From the NCBI GenBank assembly GCA_022824265.1, contig JAJEAG010000013.1, positions 1 through 64,000 of the forward strand: a stretch of DNA of 64,000 nt. Direction: 5' to 3'. Positions within the stretch are counted from its first letter, which is position 1. Each line of letters begins with the position of its first letter. Below the pieces are notes generated by a model that made no database searches, had not been told where the DNA came from, and saw only the letters and a program-made list of their open reading frames with translations. The stretch comes from Candidatus Poribacteria bacterium. Its GTDB lineage: Bacteria; Poribacteria; WGA-4E; WGA-3G. The position numbers were made by a program, and so were the translations under genes. Of this stretch, positions 51,773 to 61,345 are shown piece after piece.

Positions 51773-54046
51773 CTATTGAGGTATATTCGTGTAATCACAG
51801 GTTTTGGATGCACAGGTGTGTATTGTATCACCTGTTTTTTGTACCTTCTCAACAATATATGGAGCATCACATTGCGGACAAGGTTCAGCGATCGGTTTAT
51901 CCCAACTCGCAAATCCACAAGTAGGATAGTTACTACACCCATAGAAAACTTTGCCTCTCTTACTGCGACGTTCACCTAAATATCCGTCACAATCAGGCTC
52001 CGGACAATCAACTCCCATAGGTATAGGTTTTGCATTTTTGCACTTCGGATAACCACTACATGCCATGAAACGTGCACCCGAACGGCTCTGCTTGATAACC
52101 ATCACTTCACCACATTTATCACAGAGTGTATCCGTTTCTTCCGGTTCAGCAGCAATATCATCACCATTCAAAGCCTTAATATTTTCGCATCCTGGATAGT
52201 TAGCGCAACCAAGAAATCGACCATATTTACCCCATTTTATGATCATATTTCCGCCGCATTTTTCACACTGCTGGTCTGTTTCAGTTTCCATTGCCTTCCG
52301 AGCTTCATACATTTTATCTGGTGCTTCTTTTAAGGCATCTTGAAACGATGGATAAAATTCGTCGAGTGTGTCTACCCAACCCGCTTTCCCTTCCGCGATA
52401 GTGTCGAGCTTCTGCTCCATTTCTTTTGTGAATTCAACATCAACAATGTCAGGAAATCCGTGTATCAAAAGTTCGTTAACGAGTCTACCGACATCTGTGG
52501 GCATTAGCCTTCGCTGTTCTTGGGTAATATAGTCTCTTCCCTGAATTGTTGAGAGGATTGTCGCATAGGTGCTCGGTCTACCAATCTCTTTCGCTTCTAA
52601 AGCCTTAACAAGCGTTGCTTCATTATAGCGCGGTGGCGGTTGTGTAAAATGTTGTTTCGGCTCCAACTTACGCACATCCAGCACATCACCTTCTGCGACA
52701 TTTGGTAAATTTACGTTTTCATCGCCTTCGTTGCTATCTCCATTAGTAACATCATCTTGACCTTCCATATAAATGCGTCTAAACCCATCAAACTTGATTA
52801 CGGAACCGGTCGCACGGAACATATATCGTCCTGCCTTGATGTCAATTGTCGTAGCATCAAAGATCGTTGGATTCATCTGACTCGCAATAAAACGTTTCCA
52901 TATCAGATCATAAAGACGATACTGATCATTACTTAGATAAGGTTTAAGTGATTCTGGAGTTCGTAAGTTTAATGTCGGACGAATCGCTTCATGGGCATCT
53001 TGAGCACTTTTTTTGCTTTTATATTGAATAGCCCGTGCTGGCAGATAATCTGAACCGTATTGAGATTTTATATATTTACGAGCAGCAGTTAGGGCATCCT
53101 GAGCAATACGCGTTGAATCGGTACGCATATAAGTAATTAACCCGACAGAACCTTCTTCACCGATAGTCAAACCTTCATACAGCTGCTGGGCAATCATCAT
53201 CGTCTTTTTTGCTGTATATCGTAGTTTACGGGATGCTTCCTGTTGAAGAGTACTAGTGATAAACGGTGGAACAGGTTTCTGTTTTCGTTCCCGTTTTTGT
53301 ACTTTATCAACAACAAAAGGCTGCTCTTTCGCATCTACAGCCAATTCATTTGCGCGCTCTTCATCAATACGGAATCCGTAATTATTGATCTCACCTTTCT
53401 TGGTGCCAATCTTGTGTAATTTTGCTGGAAACAGATGTTCTTTTGGTGTAGGTGTCACCGTCGCTGTCAGTGTCCAGTATTCTTCCGGTTTGAATGCTTC
53501 AATTTCCGCTTCGCGTTCACAAATAAGTCGCACCGCAACAGATTGAACCCTTCCGGCACTTAACCCAGGTTTTACACTACTCCATAAAATTGGACTGATC
53601 TTCCATCCGATGAGTCTATCTAAAACACGTCGCGCCTGCTGTGCATCAACAAGTGCTTGGTCAATTGTACCCGGATTTTGTATTGCATCTAAAATTGCAC
53701 TTTGAGTTACTTCGTTGTATACAATACGATAAATAGGTTTTTTTGATTTTTTTAATTCTGTTGCGAGATGCCAACAGATCGCTTCGCCTTCTCTATCCGG
53801 GTCTGCGGCAAGATAGATACAATCTACCTTTTTCGCCTTTTCTTGTATCTCCTTAACAACCGATCCTTTACCACGAATCATCACATATTTTGGTGTAAAG
53901 TTGTTATCAACATCAACACCAAGTTCTTTCTTTGGTAGATCGCGTATATGTCCAACGGAGGAGTCAACTATATAGTCTTTTCCCAATATTTTTTCTATTG
54001 TTCTTGCTTTCGCTGGTGATTCAACTACTACTAATGATTTCGACAT
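51773..54046 (-). CDS. topA: DNA topoisomerase I (type IA)
   Basis: A 757-residue type IA topoisomerase. Toprim domain at the N-terminus (SLVVVESPAKARTIEKILG, AADPDREGEAICWHL), gate domain with catalytic Tyr in GLITYMRTDSTRIA (about residue 305), and four C-terminal zinc-ribbon units (CEKCGG...CANYPGC, CDKCGE...CSGYPKC, CPEPDC...CSNYPTC, CPQCDA...CASKTC), one more than the common three. It relaxes negative supercoils and is a housekeeping gene. It lies 66 bp upstream of the FtsE-like gene on the same strand. Confidence 0.95.
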   Translation of the reverse strand: MSKSLVVVESPAKARTIEKILGKDYIVDSSVGHIRDLPKKELGVDVDNNFTPKYVMIRGKGSVVKEIQEKAKKVDCIYLAADPDREGEAICWHLATELKKSKKPIYRIVYNEVTQSAILDAIQNPGTIDQALVDAQQARRVLDRLIGWKISPILWSSVKPGLSAGRVQSVAVRLICEREAEIEAFKPEEYWTLTATVTPTPKEHLFPAKLHKIGTKKGEINNYGFRIDEERANELAVDAKEQPFVVDKVQKRERKQKPVPPFITSTLQQEASRKLRYTAKKTMMIAQQLYEGLTIGEEGSVGLITYMRTDSTRIAQDALTAARKYIKSQYGSDYLPARAIQYKSKKSAQDAHEAIRPTLNLRTPESLKPYLSNDQYRLYDLIWKRFIASQMNPTIFDATTIDIKAGRYMFRATGSVIKFDGFRRIYMEGQDDVTNGDSNEGDENVNLPNVAEGDVLDVRKLEPKQHFTQPPPRYNEATLVKALEAKEIGRPSTYATILSTIQGRDYITQEQRRLMPTDVGRLVNELLIHGFPDIVDVEFTKEMEQKLDTIAEGKAGWVDTLDEFYPSFQDALKEAPDKMYEARKAMETETDQQCEKCGGNMIIKWGKYGRFLGCANYPGCENIKALNGDDIAAEPEETDTLCDKCGEVMVIKQSRSGARFMACSGYPKCKNAKPIPMGVDCPEPDCDGYLGERRSKRGKVFYGCSNYPTCGFASWDKPIAEPCPQCDAPYIVEKVQKTGDTIHTCASKTCDYTNIPQ

Positions 54047-54287
54047 TTCTGTTCTATGGGTTCCTTTTTGATATATGTGTATTGGAAATAATTAAGTGTC
54101 AGCGGATATTTTCAAGTAATTATGTCTAATTGTACTATACCGCAATGATCTAAATAATGGATGTTTGAATTAAAAACGTCTAATTTCTAATTAAGTGACA
54201 GAAAAAGGAGAGTTTCGGATATTTACTCAGGTTTGAAAGTGTGTAACTTTAATTAAGGAATGAAACGCTGGCAAACCAATGTATTAA

Positions 54288-55058
54288 TTATATATATGAT
54301 ATCAGGTCGGTTAGTAACTGCCGCATTTTTTTACGATGAACGATGTGGTCAATGAATCCGTGTGCAACCAATGATTCTGCTTTTTGAAAGTTCTCAGGGA
54401 GTTCTTCCTGTAAACTCGCAACTGCTAATGGTCCGGCAAACCCAATACGCGCCCCCGGTTCAGCAACAATCACGTCCCCAAGTGAACTATAACTGGCAGT
54501 CGCACCACCAAAAGTCGGATCAGTCATGACGGAGATATAGAAACCTCCATTTTTAGCGTATTCAGTGCATGCAGCAGCTGTTTTTGCCATCTGCATCAAC
54601 GCTAAAGTCCCCTCTTGCATACGCATGCCACCACTAACGGATACGATAACAAGTGGCAATTGAGTTTCACATGCATGCTCAATGCATCGGGTAACCTTTT
54701 CACCTATGACCGCACCACAAGTTCCACCAATAAAACCTACATCTCCAATTGCAATTGCTATCGGATACCCACCAATTTTTGCAGCACCTGTAAGCATTTC
54801 AGAACGGAGTCCAGTTTTGGCAATGTCACGTTCAAGTTTATCTGGATATTCTGGGAATTCTAATGCATCAATAGAGTAGAGATTAGTATCAGTCTCTTCA
54901 AAACTATCTACATCAACGAGTAGATTAAGTCGTTCCTGAGCACTTATTGGATAATGTGCATCACAAGCAGGACAAACTTTTAGGTTCTTTGTTAATGCTT
55001 CAATTTTGATGTCTGCGTTGCAGAATCTACAGGTGAAGGTCGTTTGAGTCTTTTCCAT
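54288..55058 (-). CDS. accD: Acetyl-CoA carboxylase carboxyltransferase subunit beta
   Basis: A 256-residue AccD. The N-terminal zinc ribbon is present (CRFC at 10-13, CPAC at 29-32), followed by the crotonase-fold carboxyltransferase core: IGDVGFIGGTCGAVIGEK, VSVSGGMRMQEGTLALMQMA and MTDPTFGGATASYSSLGDV. With AccA it moves carboxyl from carboxybiotin to acetyl-CoA, giving malonyl-CoA for fatty acid synthesis. It is slightly shorter than E. coli AccD (304) at the C-terminus. accA is not in the window. A 240-bp gap without gene separates it from topA. Confidence 0.95.
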   Translation of the reverse strand: MEKTQTTFTCRFCNADIKIEALTKNLKVCPACDAHYPISAQERLNLLVDVDSFEETDTNLYSIDALEFPEYPDKLERDIAKTGLRSEMLTGAAKIGGYPIAIAIGDVGFIGGTCGAVIGEKVTRCIEHACETQLPLVIVSVSGGMRMQEGTLALMQMAKTAAACTEYAKNGGFYISVMTDPTFGGATASYSSLGDVIVAEPGARIGFAGPLAVASLQEELPENFQKAESLVAHGFIDHIVHRKKMRQLLTDLISYI

Positions 55059-55233
55059 AGCAGGCTCTGGTCAATAATCTGGTAACTTACAGTCCTTAAT
55101 GATACTATCAAATTTAGGTGTTTGTCAACTAAATCAAACTAATGTCACAGGTTCATTTGTTGTTAAGATTTCTCAGTTAACGCATGTTACTTAGAATATA
55201 TCTTATAGGTTGGGTTGAGGAACGGAATGCTTG

Positions 55234-55282
55234 ATACATTAATACTGTGAATGCCAATAGTGCATTCACAGTATTAATGTAT
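55234..55282 (-). terminator. 21-bp perfect hairpin after the LamG gene
   Basis: ATACATTAATACTGTGAATG and one further base (55234-55254) are exactly complementary to 55262-55282, with a 7-nt loop. It starts 6 bp beyond the stop of the minus-strand LamG gene and separates it from accD. Confidence 0.75.
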
Positions 55283-55287
55283 AGTTC

Positions 55288-56049
55288 TTAATGAATTAAC
55301 CCAATTCTCTTAATATGTCCCCATTTTGTTGTCAGTTTATCTTGGGGAGCAACATCTAAATACTCATCAAGACCTTTACCTAAAGCGGAAATTTCGTTTT
55401 CATCTAATGCCCGTGAGAAAATCGCAGCATCATCAATCGCGCCGCCATATCCCTCACCACCTTCGCCACCAAGACGATAGATTGCATTCCCACCACGAGT
55501 TTCCTGAAAGTTAGTTTCTTTTACATTCTCACCATTTACGTAAATTCTGAAATTATTACCATCACTTAGGATAACAGTGTGTGTCCATTCACCTTGCTTG
55601 ATGACGCCTCCACCTGTTTCGCACAATATAGTCCATCCACCAACTTGTCCTCTCCAAGAAAGCAGTCCTTGGTCTTTATTGACAAATAGGGTGTTATGAC
55701 CAGATGCAGCTGGTAAACTACGCCAAATCTGTTGCCATGCACCGCCTTCAAAGGTAGGATTTATCCAGACTGATATTGTAAACGGATCTGTTTTGAAAAT
55801 ATCTCCATGTAACGTTTCAGATACTTGCATCTCAACATGTGCACCTACATTAAGATGGATTGCATCTTTAAATTTACCCGTATCCCAATTAGAATCCCCT
55901 TTAAGTTCACCATGGTTTTCATTTCCAGAGGAATCCTCAGCATTACCGTCAAAAGAATAGTATGCTACCAATGCATCTTCAGCCAGAACACTAAAAGCCG
56001 GTATGCCTAAAAGAATAGCAAATATCAAAAGAAATAACATTTTTTTCAT
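55288..56049 (-). CDS. Exported LamG/concanavalin-A-like protein with WG-K tail
   Basis: A 253-residue exported protein: signal peptide (1-23, ending FSVLAED), LamG domain (about 26-225: LVAYYSFDGNAEDSSGNENH, FTISVWINP, WTHTVILSDGNNFRIYVNGE, AIDDAAIFSRALDENEI) and the C-terminal tail DKLTTKWGHIKRIGLIH. It is a paralogue of the protein at 12.4 kb by domain and by tail. The ligand is unknown. A strong hairpin follows the stop, so it forms a single-gene unit. Confidence 0.85.
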   Translation of the reverse strand: MKKMLFLLIFAILLGIPAFSVLAEDALVAYYSFDGNAEDSSGNENHGELKGDSNWDTGKFKDAIHLNVGAHVEMQVSETLHGDIFKTDPFTISVWINPTFEGGAWQQIWRSLPAASGHNTLFVNKDQGLLSWRGQVGGWTILCETGGGVIKQGEWTHTVILSDGNNFRIYVNGENVKETNFQETRGGNAIYRLGGEGGEGYGGAIDDAAIFSRALDENEISALGKGLDEYLDVAPQDKLTTKWGHIKRIGLIH

Positions 56050-56302
56050 TGCAAATGCTCCTTATAAAAATAAATATCTCATGAATATGAGATAATCGTT
56101 ACATTAATATATTAAGGGTGTCCACACAAACAGTACTATTGTTAAAATAATCTAACACATTTGATAATAATTGTCAAATTATGAAACAGAGCCATTTAGT
56201 TTTCCAAATCCTATTATTTTGAATATTAAGCCTTCCTTTGTAGAAATACTCTCCGAATCGCTACCTTTCACCCTGTAAAACTTGGTTCAGACTACATCGT
56301 AG

Positions 56303-56321
56303 GGGCAAGGTCTCCTCGCCC
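56303..56321. repeat. GC-rich REP-like palindrome
   Basis: GGGCAAGG (56303-56310) and CCTCGCCC (56314-56321) pair with one mismatch around TCT, in the gap 56050-56448. Just before it, CTTGGTTCAGAC resembles the inner-arm end in the 3.3-3.5 kb element. Nothing else is seen in this gap. Confidence 0.55.
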
Positions 56322-56448
56322 GTCTTCACCCCACACCCTCTCCTGTAGGAGCCTTTACCACACATTTCTACGATTTAACGAAATCTGAATGGCTCTGAAT
56401 TATGAAATAAGCGTTTTGTATATTTATGGATAATAGATATCCAATGCA

Positions 56449-58479
56449 TTACGACATTTGTTTCAGAATAAGATTTCCATAAACATCAACATCAGCGACG
56501 AAATTGGGAGGAATGACAGTCGTCGCACTAAATTCGGTGATAATTGCGGGACCTTCAATTCGATGACCCGTCAGTAGCAACTCCCGTTGATAAAAATTAG
56601 TCGGGATATATTCACCTTCAAAGTAAACAGGAATTTGTGATATACGTGCGTTGGTAGGATCTGTATCTGAAACCGATTCAGTGTTTGGTTCTGGTTTATC
56701 AGTTTCAACGATTGCATTTATCCGTAGGTTCACCACTTCTACCGTTGCATCGGGACGGGCATAACTAAACCGACGCGTGTGCATTGTATGGAATATACTC
56801 ACAAAATCGGTTTCTTCATCAAGATATGGTATATTCAACTCATAAGATTGTCCATCATATCGCATATCAAGAGAACGTTCTATTTTTATCTGCGAAAAAC
56901 TATATCCCTCTGATTGCATATCAACTTCTGCTCGGCTTAGCAGTGCCTTAAAACCGTTATCTAATAATCTATGTATATTCGTACCGCTATCTTCAGTTTT
57001 CAATAGCACAGTTTGTGAGTAATCTTTCATAATATCCGCATAGAGCATTCCATAAGCGGAAAGCAACCCACCATGAGGGGGAATCAGTACAGTAGGTATC
57101 CCAAGATTTTCGGCAAGAAATGCAGCATGCAAACCACCAGCACCACCAAACGACACAAGTGTAAAATCCCGTGTATCAAAACCACGTTCAACGGAAATAA
57201 CTTTTATCGCACGTTCCATTGCTGAATTGGCAATCTTCAAAATACCGTCGGCAGTATCAAGATTTGATAAACCGATCTTCTCAGAGAACTTTTCAATATA
57301 ATGACGGGTTTTCTCAGCAGCAAGAGACATTTGTCCACCTAAAAATTGGGTCGGTAAAATGCGTCCTAAGAAAAGATTAGCATCTGTTACGGTGATTTCT
57401 TCACCATTGTTACCATAACATATAGGACCAGGATCAGCCCCCGCACTTTCGGGGCCAACCCGTAATGCACCTCCTGTATCCACAGTTGCTATAGAACCCC
57501 CACCAGCACCAACTGTATGAATATCTATCAACGGAACTTTGATAGGTAATCCGCTGATAGTACTTTCAGTCGTCATAGAGATTCCCTCATCACAGAGGCT
57601 AACATCCGTAGAGGTTCCACCCATATCAAATGTAATAATCTTCTCATATCCAGCAGTCTTTGCAATATGGTATGCCCCGATAACACCACCTGCTGGACCA
57701 GAAAGAACAGTACGAATACCAGCAGCTTCAAAATTATTTGTACTAATACAACCCCCATTAGATAGCATTAGACGGAACGATTCAGGAAAACTCTCTGACT
57801 CTGTTAACGTTGATAAATGTTTTTCTAAGGTAGGACGGATATATGCATTGGCAACAGTCGTACTGAAACGTGCGTATTCGCGGTATTCAGGTAGGATTTC
57901 GTGTGAACATGAAATCGGAATATTAAGCGAGGAAAGATGTTCCGATACAACTTGTTCGTTTTTTGGATTTACATAAGAAAAAAGCAAACATATTGCAATC
58001 GCATCCAAATTTAATATTGCCAGTTGATCGATCAGTAACTTAAGATCATTGGTTGATATTTCAGTATGAATTTCTCCAGTATGAAGTGTGCGTTCCCTGA
58101 TTCCAAATCTACGTTCTGCCGGTATAAGGGGATCAGGACGTTCTACGAAAATGTCGTACAGATTCTGACGCGCCTGTCTTCCAATTTCTAAAACATCTTC
58201 AAATCCTTTTGTAGTAATAACTGCTATACGTGCACCCCTACGTTCAAGTAGTGCATTTGTAGCCACAGTGGATCCGTGAACAATATCAACATTCTCAAAA
58301 GAATTGATGTCATATCTTTCCAATATTTCACTGACACCTTTTATCACTGCGTGCGCTGGATTCTGTGGTGTAGAAAGTACTTTGTGAGTAAAAAGGGAAC
58401 CATCCATTGACATAACAATGTCAGTAAATGTACCACCAGTGTCTACACCGATTTTTCTTATCTTTTTATCTTTTAGCAT
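56449..58479 (-). CDS. Hydantoinase/oxoprolinase A-family protein (HyuA)
   Basis: A 676-residue HyuA-type protein: ATP-dependent N-methylhydantoinase, acetone carboxylase or oxoprolinase subunit. Opening VDTGGTFTDIVMS, DIVHGSTVATNALLER, then FDMGGTSTDVSLC, IDIHTVGAGGGSIA, GPESAGADPGPICYG and FGGAGGLHA, all typical of the ASKHA-fold HyuA. The usual partner HyuB is not adjacent. It is the last gene of a transcript with a 2-hydroxyacid dehydrogenase and a BMP-family binding protein, 38 bp after the former. The exact substrate is unknown. Confidence 0.92.
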   Translation of the reverse strand: MLKDKKIRKIGVDTGGTFTDIVMSMDGSLFTHKVLSTPQNPAHAVIKGVSEILERYDINSFENVDIVHGSTVATNALLERRGARIAVITTKGFEDVLEIGRQARQNLYDIFVERPDPLIPAERRFGIRERTLHTGEIHTEISTNDLKLLIDQLAILNLDAIAICLLFSYVNPKNEQVVSEHLSSLNIPISCSHEILPEYREYARFSTTVANAYIRPTLEKHLSTLTESESFPESFRLMLSNGGCISTNNFEAAGIRTVLSGPAGGVIGAYHIAKTAGYEKIITFDMGGTSTDVSLCDEGISMTTESTISGLPIKVPLIDIHTVGAGGGSIATVDTGGALRVGPESAGADPGPICYGNNGEEITVTDANLFLGRILPTQFLGGQMSLAAEKTRHYIEKFSEKIGLSNLDTADGILKIANSAMERAIKVISVERGFDTRDFTLVSFGGAGGLHAAFLAENLGIPTVLIPPHGGLLSAYGMLYADIMKDYSQTVLLKTEDSGTNIHRLLDNGFKALLSRAEVDMQSEGYSFSQIKIERSLDMRYDGQSYELNIPYLDEETDFVSIFHTMHTRRFSYARPDATVEVVNLRINAIVETDKPEPNTESVSDTDPTNARISQIPVYFEGEYIPTNFYQRELLLTGHRIEGPAIITEFSATTVIPPNFVADVDVYGNLILKQMS

Positions 58480-58517
58480 TCGTTGGTATGTGTTAGGGTA
58501 TGAGATTATATGTAATA

Positions 58518-59477
58518 TTACACCACAACATTTTGTGGATTGCCATCTAAATAAGCGATGATATTATCAACAGCACCTTCGTTGAGAAGATCAACACCTT
58601 CAGGAGTCATATCTGCACAATGCGGGGTAAAAACCACCTGTTCACATGCTAAGAGTGGGTGGTCTTTTGGAGGTGGTTCTTGATCATAAACATCAACAGC
58701 AGCACCAGCGATTTGTCCTTCGTTTAAAGCACGAACCAATGCATCAGTATCCAGAACTTGTCCGCGTGCTACATTTATTATGAGTGCGTTCGGTTTCATC
58801 ATAGCAAGTTCGTTCTCACCGATTAGATGATAACTTTCCTCAGTCAGTTTTACATGCAGACTGACAACATCGGACATCCGCAGTAAATCTTCAAGCGTCA
58901 CATATTTAATTCCAAGTTGTTTTGCTCGTTCATCAGACGGATTATATGTCCAAGCAATTACATTCATACCGATTGCATTTGCCAGCCTTGCCATTTCCGA
59001 ACCGATATGTCCAGTTCCGACAATACCGAGTGTTTTTCCTTGCAAATATACGTTATCCATGCGGTGCCATATTCCCGCCTTCATACCTGCAGTCATAAAA
59101 GCAGCGCGTTTAGCGAGGGCAAACATTAAACCGAAACTATGTTCCGCGACAACGGGTGCTGTTCTACCGGGTTGATTACAAACAACAATCCCTCTCTTTT
59201 TCGCTTCATCAAGATCAATCATATCTGTCCCGATTGAACAGAGAGAAATCATCTTCAGTTTTGGTAGATGCTTCAAAACATCCGCATACCATTTTACTAT
59301 TCCACGGGAGTTAATAAGAATATCTGCATCTGCAGCGCGGTTGATTTTTTCTTCAACGGATTCTGGACGATCAGTAAATACTACAACATCGCCATAAGGT
59401 TCTAAACGTACTAAATGAGGTGAACCTTGAATTTGAGGGGGAGAGTCGCCGGGGACAACAATCTTGAGTCGATCCAC
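58518..59477 (-). CDS. D-isomer 2-hydroxyacid dehydrogenase
   Basis: A 319-residue NAD(H)-dependent dehydrogenase. NAD-binding loop GIVGTGHIGSEMA (about 149-161), catalytic Arg in NVARGQVLDTDAL, Glu in DVYDQEPPPKDHPL, and His in FTPHCADMT. Substrate could be a 2-hydroxy/2-oxo acid such as phosphoglycerate or glyoxylate. The GTG start overlaps the last base of the upstream BMP gene (TAGTG), an arrangement of translational coupling. Confidence 0.92.
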   Translation of the reverse strand: MDRLKIVVPGDSPPQIQGSPHLVRLEPYGDVVVFTDRPESVEEKINRAADADILINSRGIVKWYADVLKHLPKLKMISLCSIGTDMIDLDEAKKRGIVVCNQPGRTAPVVAEHSFGLMFALAKRAAFMTAGMKAGIWHRMDNVYLQGKTLGIVGTGHIGSEMARLANAIGMNVIAWTYNPSDERAKQLGIKYVTLEDLLRMSDVVSLHVKLTEESYHLIGENELAMMKPNALIINVARGQVLDTDALVRALNEGQIAGAAVDVYDQEPPPKDHPLLACEQVVFTPHCADMTPEGVDLLNEGAVDNIIAYLDGNPQNVVV

Positions 59478-60493
59478 TACTTTTCCTTTTCGCTTTCAAC
59501 TTTCTTCGTTTGGGAACGTAAATGCGGTACTACTATTTCACCAGAAATAATTTTTGATTTGAAATCCTTAACCATTTCCAAAATGTCCTCAGACAATAAA
59601 GATTTGTTGTCATCATCTACAATATATTCTATACCACCCTCTTTTAGTCCGTAATTTTTTACTCCCCCGGTAAACTTGCCTGTAATCACATTCTCTATCA
59701 TCTGATAAACGGACAATTCCACACCTTTAATTATACTGGTAAGAACTTGACCCGGAACGAGTCCATTTCCATTTGAATCTACCCAAATTATGTACTTTCC
59801 TGTCTGTTTTGCTGCTTCAAGAACACCTAATCCACTTGCACCGGCAGCCGCAAGAATTATATCCGCACCTTTATTATATTGTGCAAGTGCCAACTCTTTT
59901 CCTTTTGCGGGATCATTAAAAGCTTGAGGTGTAACACCAACATAATTTACGAGCAGCTCAATATTTGTATCTGTGTTTTTTATTCCAGCAGCATATCCAA
60001 TTTCAAATGCCTCAACAAGAGGAACTTTCATTCCACCAACAAACCCAACTTTTTTTGTTTCGGTTTTTAACGCAGCGATGACACCTGCAAGAAATGTCCC
60101 TTCGTGTGCCTTATAAATAAGAGATGCCACATTTTCTGGTTTAGCGACTGCATCAATCAGTGCGAAGTTGACATTTGGAAAATCTACTGCTACGCGGTTC
60201 ATCGGTTCTTGAAATTGAAATCCGACACCGATGATGAGATCAAACTTTAATTTTGCAAGACGACGTAATGCCATTTCGGTATCTGTATTCTGTGTAGGAT
60301 TCACTTCAGTCAGTTTGATATTCCACTTGTCAACAGATTTCTTTGCACCATTATATGCAGCATCGCAAAATGACAGATCACCACGACCGCGCACATCGTA
60401 AATCAAACCGACCTTAATTGATGCAAACACACTACTTATATTTATAAGACTAACCATCAGGATAGGTAACATAAAATACAGATATTTCCTCAA
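59477..60493 (-). CDS. BMP-family (PnrA-like) periplasmic binding protein
   Basis: A 338-residue binding protein with signal peptide (1-24, ending SSVFA) and the BMP fold: IKVGLIYDVRGRGDLSFCDA, LIIGVGFQFQEPMNRVA, VGFVGGMKVPLVEAFEIGYA, ADIILAAAGASGLGVLEAAK and VDSNGNGLVPGQ. Relatives bind nucleosides for ABC importers. No lipobox Cys is present, and no ABC permease or ATPase is next to it, so the transport partner is elsewhere or it serves a sensing role. It leads a three-gene transcript with the dehydrogenase and HyuA. Confidence 0.9.
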   Translation of the reverse strand: MRKYLYFMLPILMVSLINISSVFASIKVGLIYDVRGRGDLSFCDAAYNGAKKSVDKWNIKLTEVNPTQNTDTEMALRRLAKLKFDLIIGVGFQFQEPMNRVAVDFPNVNFALIDAVAKPENVASLIYKAHEGTFLAGVIAALKTETKKVGFVGGMKVPLVEAFEIGYAAGIKNTDTNIELLVNYVGVTPQAFNDPAKGKELALAQYNKGADIILAAAGASGLGVLEAAKQTGKYIIWVDSNGNGLVPGQVLTSIIKGVELSVYQMIENVITGKFTGGVKNYGLKEGGIEYIVDDDNKSLLSEDILEMVKDFKSKIISGEIVVPHLRSQTKKVESEKEK

Positions 60494-60718
60494 GGCAATT
60501 TCTCCTATGTATCTAAAAAATATGAATTAGAGAAAGGGTTGACTGACTCTGATAAACGAAGAATAATGTTGTAAAATGATAATTGGTATATTTACGTAAT
60601 CAATTATTAGGATACACCATAGAGTAGGCAAATGCAAGATATTTCTATTACAGACAATCCAGAATATTTAACAAATGTTAAATATAGTTTAAATATGCAC
60701 AATTATGATGAAAATTAA

Positions 60719-60750
60719 TAGTGTTGTATAATCGTGCTTATACAACACTA
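60719..60750. repeat. Perfect 13-bp hairpin in a long divergent gene-free region
   Basis: TAGTGTTGTATAA (60719-60731), loop TCGTGC, TTATACAACACTA (60738-60750). No T run follows. The region 60494-61345 has no credible gene on either strand; it also contains GTTGAC-GTG-GTCAAC at 60918-60932, an operator-like dyad. Otherwise I see only AT-rich sequence. Confidence 0.55.
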
Positions 60751-61345
60751 TGGAATTATGAGGTATGTAATGGGCTGTTAACATCTTTTAGCAGGTGTAC
60801 AGCGCGGGTTTATAGAATTATTCTAAAATGGCACGTGAGTTAAATAAGTATCAACTGCTATCCTAATTATGCAATAGCAAATCTCAAACTGAATTGCACA
60901 ATAACGAATATTAATCCGTTGACGTGGTCAACACTGCGTGTTACAATAAATCCATCAGATTTATTCGTAATGCATTTGCACAATCAAGTTTAGACACAAT
61001 AACCATCTATATGATAGCAAATGCCAATTAACTTCGGAAGTGGTATGAAACTACGTACAGATTGCTTGATCAAGGAAACTAAATCATTAAATAGACAGAT
61101 ATAGACAGTCAATTTGCCCCAAACGGATTTTATAGGTATATTATATCGGAAACAGTAAAAAAATGCGTTATACGCCAACGTGAGCATTAATATTTTTAGC
61201 GAACTTCAACAATTTTCTTTATCCGAACAATTTAATTTTTCTGTTGGTCAAATTACAAAATCACATACCGCGTATAATTTGTTTCACATCATTTGTATAA
61301 ATTATCATAATTTCTATTTTCAACATTCGGTTTTGTATTTCTCTA

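Noticed and set aside
60990-61187. 65-codon minus-strand frame in the long gap
   Set aside because: No ribosome binding site, no recognisable sequence; likely chance.
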